From a virus, in IMG/VR virus record IMGVR_UViG_3300042154_001728, positions 1 through 35,459 of that record: a stretch of DNA of 35,459 nt. The stretch is one strand, 5' to 3'. Shown one piece after another: positions 22,803-31,400 of the stretch (its first letter is position 1; every line of letters starts with the position of its first letter). The notes under the pieces are model-generated. The model saw nothing but the letters and a program-made list of their open reading frames with translations. It searched no databases and was not told the origin of the DNA. Made by a program: the position numbers and the translations under genes.

Positions 22803-24452
22803 ATGGCAAATTTAGTACAATCTTTATTGACTGAATCCGCTAATACAGCTTTCTCTGATCAACATGGTGTTGCTCAGCGTCTTGCTAAAAAGTGGAGCAA
22901 GTCAGGCCTTCTCGAGGGCATGCAAGATTACGACGCTAACAACATGGCGGTAATCCTCGAAAACCAAGCTAAACAGCTTGTAGTTGAATCTTCTTCTACT
23001 AACGGTAACTTAAACTCTGGCGGCGCAACCTTTACTCCTGGTACTGGTGAGCAGTGGGCTGGTGTAGCTCTTCCATTGGTACGTAAGATCTTTGGTCAAA
23101 TCGCTGCTAAAGAATTCGTTTCTGTACAGCCGATGAACCTTCCTGCTGGTTTGGTATTCTATCTTGATTTCCAATACGGAAATACTAAGAATCCTTTCAC
23201 TGCCGGTGATTCTATCTATGGTACTCCAAGTGCAAACTTTGGTAACCTTGCAGCTGGTGCTCTTTATGGTGCTGGTAAGTTTGGTTATTCTTTAAACCAG
23301 TTTACAGCTTCTGTAACTGTACTTAATGCTTCTGCATCTAATGCTACTTTCCAAGAAGTTGAATTTTCTTCAGATCTTTCTTCTTCAGTTGTAGCTGGGG
23401 CTATCAAAAAAGTGTTGATCCCAACATCTTCTTTGACTACTCCAAACTTTGATGGCGTACGTGCTTTCATTATTACTTCAGGTTCAGTAGTTTCTGCAGA
23501 TAACCTTCAGCAGTTTACTAAACTTAATGGTGGTAATATTGAATTTTTTGTAACTGCTTCTTCTGCTGAAGTTGCTGCTACATCTTCATTTGCTGTTTTC
23601 TATAATAAAGCTACTGACTTTAACAGTCGTGGTGATTTTGAAGACAGAACTGGTAACCCATCTGTTCCAAACAGTTTGTCTGCAACTTCTATCGTTATCC
23701 CTGAGATCAACGTTCAAATGAAGTCTCAAACAATCAGTGCTAAAACTCGTAAGTTGAAAGCACAATGGACTCCAGAATTCGCTCAAGATTTGAATGCTTA
23801 CCATTCTCTTGATGCTGAAGCTGAATTGACTGGTCTTCTTTCTGAGCACATCTCTCTTGAGATTGACTTGGAAGTATTGGATATGTTAATTCAAAATGCT
23901 CCAACCGTTGAATACTGGTCAGCTAAAGTTGGTAACCAAATCAACAACACAACTACAGGATTTGATCTTAATACTTCTGGTGTTTATTACACTCAAATGA
24001 GCTGGTTCCAGACTTTGGGTATCAAACTTCAGAAAGTATCTAATATCATCCATCAGCGTACTTTACGTGGTGGTGCTAACTTCATGGTAGTTTCTCCTTC
24101 TGTAGCTACAATTCTTGAGTCTATCCCAGGATTTGCTGCTGATACTGATGGTGCAGCTGATACAATGAAGTATGCTTTCGGTGTACAAAAAATCGGTCAG
24201 TTGAATAGCCGTTATAAGGTTTACAAAAACCCTTATATGCTTGAGAACGTTATCTTGCTCGGTTTCCGTGGCAATCAGTTCCTTGAGTGTGGCGCTGTTT
24301 ATTCTCCATATGTTCCATTGATCATGACTCCACTTGTGTACGATCCAAATACCTTCACTCCAAGAAAAGGTATCATGACTCGTTACGCAATGACTATGGT
24401 ACGTCCTGAATACTATGGCTTGGTAGTAGTAGCTGATCTTAACGTAGTGTAA
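22803..24452 (+). CDS. Major capsid protein, T4 gp23-like
   Basis: A 549-residue HK97-fold capsid protein. The start is placed at the ATG at 22803 (MANLVQSLLTES), because the longer frame only adds residues that lie over the end of the scaffold gene. The diagnostic region is PLVRKIFGQIAAKEFVSVQP and MNLPAGLVFYLDFQYG (91-126). The first 60 or so residues form the arm removed at maturation; candidate sites are ILE53 and VVE62 (T4 gp23 is cut after E65). GATFTPGTGEQ (74-84) is shared with the protein at 17783. Codons are visibly richer in C-ending forms than in neighbours, as expected for high expression. The leader is A-rich without a Shine-Dalgarno sequence. Confidence 0.95.
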   Translation: MANLVQSLLTESANTAFSDQHGVAQRLAKKWSKSGLLEGMQDYDANNMAVILENQAKQLVVESSSTNGNLNSGGATFTPGTGEQWAGVALPLVRKIFGQIAAKEFVSVQPMNLPAGLVFYLDFQYGNTKNPFTAGDSIYGTPSANFGNLAAGALYGAGKFGYSLNQFTASVTVLNASASNATFQEVEFSSDLSSSVVAGAIKKVLIPTSSLTTPNFDGVRAFIITSGSVVSADNLQQFTKLNGGNIEFFVTASSAEVAATSSFAVFYNKATDFNSRGDFEDRTGNPSVPNSLSATSIVIPEINVQMKSQTISAKTRKLKAQWTPEFAQDLNAYHSLDAEAELTGLLSEHISLEIDLEVLDMLIQNAPTVEYWSAKVGNQINNTTTGFDLNTSGVYYTQMSWFQTLGIKLQKVSNIIHQRTLRGGANFMVVSPSVATILESIPGFAADTDGAADTMKYAFGVQKIGQLNSRYKVYKNPYMLENVILLGFRGNQFLECGAVYSPYVPLIMTPLVYDPNTFTPRKGIMTRYAMTMVRPEYYGLVVVADLNVV

Positions 24453-24473
24453 TTTAACTCTACTATAGATTAT

Positions 24474-24504
24474 AAAAGCCCAACCCCGTAAGGTTGGGTT
24501 TTTT
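24474..24504 (+). terminator. Strong intrinsic terminator after the capsid gene
   Basis: CCCAACC (24479-24485) pairs perfectly with GGTTGGG (24492-24498). The stem is extended by a G-T pair and AAAA/TTTT flanks, and is followed by six T. It lies 20-odd bases after the capsid stop codon and should end the scaffold-capsid transcript. Confidence 0.9.
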
Positions 24505-24519
24505 ATTTACTGTTAATCA

Positions 24520-24527
24520 ATATTTAT
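24520..24527 (+). promoter_or_regulatory. ATATTTAT intergenic motif, copy 8
   Basis: ATATTTATT lies 16 bases after the terminator and 17 bases before the ATG at 24545. Because transcription must restart here if the terminator works, this copy is the best support for a promoter role. GAAAGG between motif and start may serve as a weak ribosome-binding site. Confidence 0.5.
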
Positions 24528-24544
24528 TTGAAAGGCGTTATAAT

Positions 24545-25210
24545 ATGGTTGATAAAAGTGCTAAGCGAAGACCCAAAAATGAAATTAGATTTCAAGTACA
24601 GCTTAATGAAGAACAGAAAGAAGCCAAATTAGTTATATTAAATAATAAAATAACAGTTTTAAAAGGACAGGCTGGTTCAGGTAAATCATTAGTTGCAGCA
24701 CAAATAGCACTTGATTTGCTATTTCGTAAAGAAGTAGAAAAAGTTATTTTAACAAGGCCAGCAGTTACATCAGGTGAAGATATTGGTTTTTTACCTGGTT
24801 CTAAAGACGATAAATTAGCTCCTTATACAGCAGCTATATATGATAACATGTATAGACTATACAATAAGGAAAAAATAGATAAAGAATTAGCAGAAGGTAA
24901 TATTGAAGTAATACCTTTAGCTTTTATGAGAGGAAGAAACTTAACTAATTGTTGCGTAGTAGTAGATGAAGGACAAAACATAACTCACAGACAAATGGAG
25001 TTATTATTAGGTAGAATTTGTCAAGGTAGTAAAATGATTATATGTGGAGATACTGCTCAGATAGATTTAAAAGATAAAAAAATAAGTGGTTTTAATTTCA
25101 TATGCACTAACTTTAAAGAGGTGCCAGGTTTTGCAGTAGTCACTTTGAAAACAAATCATCGTGATCCAATAGTAGAACATATTCTTGAAATATATAAAGC
25201 ACACGATTAA
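24545..25210 (+). CDS. PhoH-like P-loop ATPase
   Basis: A 221-residue protein of the PhoH family, a superfamily-1-like ATPase. Walker A is GQAGSGKS (41-48), Walker B VVVDEGQN (138-145), then GDTAQ (168-172) and the arginine-finger region NHRDPIV (204-210). The start is set at the ATG at 24545; an in-frame ATG at 24494 lies inside the terminator and would add 17 unlike residues. PhoH genes are common in marine phages; roles in RNA metabolism or phosphate stress are proposed but not settled. Its placement between capsid and neck genes, downstream of the terminator, suggests separate control. Confidence 0.9.
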   Translation: MVDKSAKRRPKNEIRFQVQLNEEQKEAKLVILNNKITVLKGQAGSGKSLVAAQIALDLLFRKEVEKVILTRPAVTSGEDIGFLPGSKDDKLAPYTAAIYDNMYRLYNKEKIDKELAEGNIEVIPLAFMRGRNLTNCCVVVDEGQNITHRQMELLLGRICQGSKMIICGDTAQIDLKDKKISGFNFICTNFKEVPGFAVVTLKTNHRDPIVEHILEIYKAHD

Positions 25211-26385
25211 TGGCATCTACAGCAACAACAGTAATATATGATGGAACTCCTGGACCAATTTCAGGTTCTACTCCATTTGGTTTTTATGATTTAGATACTG
25301 TATTCCAAGCAGATGGTCCTAAAGTAGCAAACTATTGCGCTCGTAAGTTAGGATATCCTATAATGGAAGTAGAATTACAAGATATAAATTTTTATGCTTG
25401 TTTTGAAGAAGCTGTTTCTGTTTATGCAGAAGAACTTTATCAATCTAAAATAAAAGATAATTATCTTTCTTTAGAAGGTGCATCTACAGGATCATCTTTA
25501 AATAATACTGTAGTAGTTCCTAATTTAAATTCTATAATTACTGTAGCAGGAAACTACGGTACTCCAATTCAAGTAGGCGGATATGTTGATCAATATAAAG
25601 CACCTTTATACTTAACATCTAGTCAACAAACATATGATTTACAAGCATGGGCGCTATCAGGAAGTTTAATATCAACTGGAGATAGAATCTCTATTAATAG
25701 AATATATTACGAAGGACAACCTGCAATTAATCAATATTATGATCCTTATATTGGAGGTAGTATTAACTATCAAGGTGCAACTGAAAACTTTGGTTGGGCA
25801 AGTTATTCTCCTGGCTTAAACTTTGTTTTGTTTCCTATTTACTGGGATATATCTAGAATACAAGAAATTGAAATGTCAAATAATGTTAGACGTTCAATGT
25901 ATTCTTTCTCTATAACAAATAATAAATTAACCATATTCCCTTGGCCTGATAAAGATGGTATTGTTGTATGGATTGATTATGCAAAAGAAAGTGAATTAAA
26001 AAGTATATCAGGAAATAGTCCTTATGGCGGTGATCAAAGTTTAATTGCTAATCCTGGTTTAGCTCCTTATTCAACCATAACATATAGACAAATCAATCAC
26101 CCAGGTAGACAATGGATCTATGAATATACTTTAGCTTTAGCTTCAGAACTTCTTGGTCTAATTAGAGGAAAATATTCTCAAATACCAGCACCTGGTTCAG
26201 AAGTTACTTTGAATGCTGCTGACTTGATTAGTAAAGGTCGTGAACAACAAACTGCTCTTAGAGAAAGACTTAGAGGTGATTTTGAAGACATGAGTCGTAG
26301 AGCACAGTTAGAGCGTAAACAATCTGAAAATCAATCAATATCGAGTACATTAAATGAGGTACCGATGTTCATATACATAGGATAA
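25210..26385 (+). CDS. Putative neck protein, gp13-like by position
   Basis: A 391-residue structural protein. The conserved start FGFYDLDTVFQADGPKVANY, then RKLGYPIMEVELQDINFYAC, then the helical FEEAVSVYAEELYQ, is a pattern I recall from T4-like marine phages for a protein coded after the capsid gene. The C-terminal part contains IYEYTLALASELLGLIRGKY, a helix. Order (capsid, then this, then a gp14-like and a completion-protein-like gene) matches the T4 13-14-15 cluster. The match to T4 gp13 itself is not evident by eye. It overlaps the PhoH stop codon (TAATG). Confidence 0.55.
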   Translation: MASTATTVIYDGTPGPISGSTPFGFYDLDTVFQADGPKVANYCARKLGYPIMEVELQDINFYACFEEAVSVYAEELYQSKIKDNYLSLEGASTGSSLNNTVVVPNLNSIITVAGNYGTPIQVGGYVDQYKAPLYLTSSQQTYDLQAWALSGSLISTGDRISINRIYYEGQPAINQYYDPYIGGSINYQGATENFGWASYSPGLNFVLFPIYWDISRIQEIEMSNNVRRSMYSFSITNNKLTIFPWPDKDGIVVWIDYAKESELKSISGNSPYGGDQSLIANPGLAPYSTITYRQINHPGRQWIYEYTLALASELLGLIRGKYSQIPAPGSEVTLNAADLISKGREQQTALRERLRGDFEDMSRRAQLERKQSENQSISSTLNEVPMFIYIG

Positions 26386-26386
26386 T

Positions 26387-26878
26387 ATGGCAATGTTTGG
26401 ATCAACTAGGGATGTAGCTACATTTAAGATCTTCACAAAAGAGATCGTTGAAGATATAGTATCTCAACAAGTTGGCTATTATAAAATAAAGTTAAATGAC
26501 ACCCCTGTAAACATATATGGTGAAGCTTTAACTAAATATTTTATTGGACCTGTTTTAATTCCTTGTTTAATAGTAAGAGGTGAATTTAGTAGAGTGGGTA
26601 CAGATTATGGTCCTGATACTGAAAGAACAGTTGATTTTAGATTCTTTAAAGATCATTTAATTGAAGCTAATATTGTTCCTGAAGTTGGTGATGTAGTTAT
26701 GTATAATGAAGTTTATTATGAGATAAATAATACAAATGAAAATCAGTTGATATTAGGCAAAGATCCAGACTACTCTTATTCAACTCCTGTTGAAGGATTC
26801 GGACAATCTTATTCTATTATTTTAACTGGCCACTATGCAAGTCCTGATAAACTTGGTATAACTAAAGAAAGATTATAA
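26387..26878 (+). CDS. Putative neck protein, gp14-like
   Basis: A 163-residue beta-rich protein. The segment VGDVVMYNEVYYEINNTNEN followed by QLILGKDPDYSYS resembles the part of T4 gp14 where a GD-x-V/I-Y-x-x-x-x-x-x-[FY]-E-I pattern precedes a glycine-lysine loop. It would form part of the head-to-tail connector. It starts one base after the preceding stop codon and shares its last base pair with the next start (TAATG). Confidence 0.5.
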   Translation: MAMFGSTRDVATFKIFTKEIVEDIVSQQVGYYKIKLNDTPVNIYGEALTKYFIGPVLIPCLIVRGEFSRVGTDYGPDTERTVDFRFFKDHLIEANIVPEVGDVVMYNEVYYEINNTNENQLILGKDPDYSYSTPVEGFGQSYSIILTGHYASPDKLGITKERL

Positions 26879-28140
26879 TGGCAATACAAGTAGTTAGACC
26901 TGAGAATAGAAAAGAATTTATGAGTAAACTCATTGGACCTGCTTATGCACCAAATGAGGGTACAGTACAAAAACCTTTTTCCGAACCTACTAAATTAGGA
27001 CAGCCAGAACAAAATAGAGCTTATGAAATAAGTGAAAGAAAAGATGGTGATAAAGACTTTACTATTGGCATTAAAGATGTTGATGAGGCTTTAATGTACT
27101 ATTTTAATAATCATCTTAAACTATCTGTAGTTCAAAATAATTCTAAGTTAACCGTCCCTGTAATTTATGGCACTCCTGAAAACTGGAAAAGCGTTCAAAG
27201 AGATGGTTATTATAGGGATCAGAATGAAAAGTTAATGGCTCCTCTTTTAATGTTTAAAAGAAGTTCTATAGCTCAAAATCGTGATTTAGGATATAAGTTA
27301 GATGGTAACCAAGTTTATAATGTTCAGTTATTTAAAAAATCTTTTACTCAAAAAAATATTTATAGTAATTTTAATATACTAAATAGTAGATCTCCTGAAA
27401 CAAAATACGTAGTATCAGCCACTCCGGATTATATAACGGTAGAGTATCAATGTATTGTGTGGACTTATTTTGTTGAGCAAATGGATAAGCTTATAGAATC
27501 ATTAAACTTCGCATCCAGAAGCTACTGGGGTGACCCAAATCGCTTTCTTTTCTACAGTTCAATTGAATCATTTGAAGATAGCATAACGTACGATATTGGT
27601 GATAACCGTGCGGTTAGAACAAATTTTAATATTACTTTAAATGGATATCTAATTCCTGATACTTTAAATAAAAAATTAGCCACACCATCTAATGCTTATG
27701 GAATTTCTAAAGTAGTATTTGGACTAGAAACTTCTACAGGAACTGAAGAGTTTAGTGCTAGAGTTAAAAAAGGTAGATCTGGAGGATCTAAATCTGTACT
27801 ATTAAATGATTCTGTGAATATAGTAAATAATATAACTAATAATACTGGAACTGATATAGCTGCAATAACTTATTTAAATACTAATAAAACAGTTACAGGA
27901 ACATTTGTATCAGCAGATACAGTGACATTCCCTAATGGATTTTTAACAGCGCCATCAGGAATTCCTGCTACTAGTGTAATTAACTTTACATTCTTTGTAA
28001 ATGGTCAATATGTAGAAGCTACAAGTATAACAAGCTTCACTGATAATACAACGTCTTCTACATTAATACTAAATACTACTGCTTTACAATATAATTTAGA
28101 AGCATCTGATGTTATTATAGGAGTAGGTAAATTTAACTAA
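26878..28140 (+). CDS. Putative tail completion or sheath-stabiliser protein with an added C-terminal domain
   Basis: A 420-residue structural protein. Residues about 70-265 contain LTVPVIYGTPENWKSVQRDG and LMAPLLMFKRSSI, a layout that recalls T4 gp15/gp3 terminator proteins (a P-V-x-[WY] strand, then a pressed loop of conserved polar residues). The last 120 residues are Thr/Asn/Ser-rich and beta-sandwich-like (TVTFPNGFLTAP, INFTFFVNGQYVEATSI) and look like an added decoration domain. The assignment rests on gene order and weak likeness. One ATATTTAT copy occurs inside this gene at 27356-27363. Confidence 0.45.
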   Translation: MAIQVVRPENRKEFMSKLIGPAYAPNEGTVQKPFSEPTKLGQPEQNRAYEISERKDGDKDFTIGIKDVDEALMYYFNNHLKLSVVQNNSKLTVPVIYGTPENWKSVQRDGYYRDQNEKLMAPLLMFKRSSIAQNRDLGYKLDGNQVYNVQLFKKSFTQKNIYSNFNILNSRSPETKYVVSATPDYITVEYQCIVWTYFVEQMDKLIESLNFASRSYWGDPNRFLFYSSIESFEDSITYDIGDNRAVRTNFNITLNGYLIPDTLNKKLATPSNAYGISKVVFGLETSTGTEEFSARVKKGRSGGSKSVLLNDSVNIVNNITNNTGTDIAAITYLNTNKTVTGTFVSADTVTFPNGFLTAPSGIPATSVINFTFFVNGQYVEATSITSFTDNTTSSTLILNTTALQYNLEASDVIIGVGKFN

Positions 28141-28141
28141 T

Positions 28142-28363
28142 ATGGCAAGGTTAAAATTTAAACAAATATTATCTAATCTTCAATATAATGAAGCTAATTC
28201 ACAACTAACTTTAAGTGGTAGTGGACAAAGTAATGACTTCGTTATATCAGGATCTGTCTATATAACTTCTACATCTCAAAAGACAGGTTCATTGACTATA
28301 CAAAATATTGATTCTTTTGGAGATTCTGGCAGCTTTGATACTATGGATTTAGGAGATTACTAA
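28142..28363 (+). CDS. Small structural protein with fibre-like repeat text
   Basis: A 73-residue protein (MARLKFKQILSNLQYNEANS and onward). The segment FVISGSVYITSTSQKTGSLT has the same [S/T]-G-S-[V/L]-x-I rhythm as the linker modules of the giant fibre coded next. It may be a short fibre-associated or baseplate-attachment piece, or the remnant of a related fibre gene. The gene begins one base after the previous stop and is followed by an ATATTTAT motif. Confidence 0.6.
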   Translation: MARLKFKQILSNLQYNEANSQLTLSGSGQSNDFVISGSVYITSTSQKTGSLTIQNIDSFGDSGSFDTMDLGDY

Positions 28364-28370
28364 TATTTAT
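28363..28370 (+). promoter_or_regulatory. ATATTTAT intergenic motif, copy 9
   Basis: ATATTTAT overlaps the stop codon of the preceding gene by one base, 53 bases before the ATG of the giant fibre at 28424. AAAGGG at 28415-28420 lies near that start and could act as a weak ribosome-binding site. Confidence 0.4.
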
Positions 28371-28423
28371 ACGTGAGGCTATATAGTCTTTTAGCAAGTA
28401 TATACTAAATCAACAAAGGGCAC

Positions 28424-31400
28424 ATGTCAAACCAGTTTCTTAAGCTTCGCAGATCCGCAGTACCGGGTAGAGTACCCGACACAGCGTCTTTACAATTTGG
28501 TGAGATAGCACTTAATACCTATGATGGTTTAGCATTTATTAAAAAATCTGGTTCTAATGGCGAAGAAATAGTTACAATTGGCTCTACTTCTAATTCATTT
28601 TCTGGCTCGTTTACTGGTTCTTTATTTGGAACTGCAAGTTGGGCAGTAAATGCACTTACCGCATCTAACACTCCTAATGCATTTGTAACAGCTATACAAG
28701 TATTCCCGGATACTATTCAATTAATTAAAGGTAATGGAGATACAGAAAACTATAATATTAATGATGTAGTACAGGCTCAAAATGCAACCTTAGCTTCAAC
28801 AGCATCATCAGCAGACGATTTTTTAGTTAGGGGTACATTAACAGCTCAAACTATTGTAGCTCAAGTTATAACATCGTCAATTCAATATGTAACAGGATCA
28901 ACTATATTTGGCTCTGAGTTATCTAATACACACGAGTTTACAGGTTCAGTAAATATTACTGGATCATTAACTATAAACGGCTCTTCGTTTACTGCTGCTA
29001 CTAGTGGAACTAGTGGCACTGCAGGTTCATCAGGTAGTTCAGGTACTAGTGGTTCATCAGGATCATCTGGTACAAGTGGATCATCTGGCAGTTCTGGAAG
29101 TACTGGAACATCAGGATCTTCAGGTTCATCTGGCAGTTCTGGAGAATCAGGCACAAGTGGTAGCGCTGGTTCAAGTGGAACATCAGGCTCTAGCGGTAGT
29201 TCAGGCACGTCGGGTTCTACAGGAACATCTGGTAGTGCAGGAACTTCTGGTACGTCTGGATCTAGTGGCACAAGTGGAGAAAGTGGTACAAGCGGATCTA
29301 GTGGTACTTCTGGTTCATCAGGATCAACAGGTACATCAGGATCTAGTGGTACTTCTGGTTCATCAGGCTCTACAGGAACATCAGGCTCAAGCGGATCTTC
29401 TGGTACTAGTGGAAGTTCGGGTAGCTCAGGTTCATCAGGTAGTTCAGGTACTAGTGGTTCATCAGGATCAACAGGTACATCAGGATCTAGTGGTACTTCT
29501 GGTTCATCAGGCTCTACAGGAACATCAGGATCTTCAGGTAGTTCAGGCACTTCTGGTTCTACAGGAACATCAGGATCTTCAGGTAGTGCAGGTACTAGTG
29601 GTAGCTCTGGTTCTTCAGGAAGTAGTGGCAGTTCTGGAACATCAGGAACTGGATTTAATACTATTAGCAATGCAGGTCAAGGCAGAATAATATTGTCTGA
29701 TGGTACAACAAATGCAGCAACTGCATCGTCTAATTTAACTTATACAAATAATACTTTATCTATAACCGGCTCTCTTATTCAAGGATTAGAGGGAAATATA
29801 GCAACAGGAGAACAATCACATGCTGAAGGAAGTATTACTAAAGCAATAGGAAACTACTCACATGCCGAAGGCGATTTTACACAAGCAATAGGAGATTACT
29901 CACATGCTGAAGGTCAAGAAACAATAGCATCCGGTGCATATTCACATGCCGAAGGTTATCAAACAATAGCATTAGCTAATCACCAACACGTACAGGGCCA
30001 ATGGAATGCTACATCATCCGTACCCGCAGCTTTTATTGTAGGTAATGGAACTGATGACAGCAATAGAAGTAATCTTATATACGCTGCAGGAAATGAAGTG
30101 CAGATATCAGGATCTCTACAAGTATCAGGAGGTATTACAGGAAGTTTAAATGGCACTGCTAGTTGGGCTAGAAATTCCTTAACAGCATCTTCAGCTGATA
30201 ATTTTACAGTAAGAGGCACTTTAACTGCACAAACAATTGTAGTTCAAACGATTACATCTTCTGTTGACTTTGTAACAGGATCTACTAGATTTGGATCGCA
30301 ACTATCTAATACACATCAGTTTACTGGTAGTGTTTCTGTAACTGGTTCTTTAGCTGTTAAAGACCTTACACTAAATAACTTATCTCGTTTTGTAGTTATA
30401 GACGAAACTACAGGACAATTATATTATAATACAGCTGGGGCTTCTGGCTCATCAGGTACAAGCGGTACATCAGGTTCAAGTGGAACATCTGGTAGCTCAG
30501 GTACATCTGGCCAAAATGGTTCTTCTGGTACTTCTGGCACTAGCGGAACATCTGGATCTACGGGTACTAGTGGTAGCGCAGGATCTTCAGGTTCAACAGG
30601 TACTTCAGGATCTAGTGGTAGCACTGGAACATCTGGCTCTTCTGGTACATCTGGCTCAACAGGTACTTCTGGTTCATCTGGAAGTTCTGGTACTAGTGGA
30701 GTTAATGGTACTAGTGGATCTGCAGGCACGTCTGGTTCTAGTGGAACATCAGGTAATACAGGAACTTCTGGATCTTCTGGTTCAACTGGAACTTCTGGCT
30801 CTAGTGGTAGTACTGGTACATCAGGAAGTTCTGGCTCAACAGGAACATCTGGTTCGTCAGGTTCAACTGGAACTTCTGGCTCTAGTGGTACAGCAGGATC
30901 TTCTGGTTCATCAGGTAGTTCAGGGTCTACAGGAACTAGCGGATCTAGTGGATCTTCTGGAACATCTGGAAGCTCAGGCACTTCTGGAGTAAACGGAACT
31001 AGTGGATCTTCTGGAACATCTGGTTCTTCTGGATCTACAGGTACAAGTGGATCTGCAGGCACGTCTGGTTCTAGCGGAACTAGTGGTTCAAGTGGTAGTA
31101 CTGGTACATCTGGTAGTGCAGGTACATCTGGATCATCGGGTTCGAGTGGTAGTTCTGGCACCTCAGGCACAGGATTCAATACTATTAATAATCCTGGAGC
31201 TAATAGAATAATATTATCTGATGGCACAACTAATGCTGCAACTGCCTCATCTAATTTATCTTTTTCTAATAACGTACTACAAGTAACTGGTAGCATATCA
31301 AGTAACGGAACAATAACTGCTCAGACTCTTATTGTTCAAAATATTACTGCTTCTCAAGAATATATTACTGGTTCAACAATATTTGGAAGTTTACTAACTA

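Noticed and set aside
24494-24544. Longer start for the PhoH-like gene at 24494
   Set aside because: That ATG lies inside the terminator stem, upstream of the motif, and adds 17 residues unlike the family; the ATG at 24545 is better.
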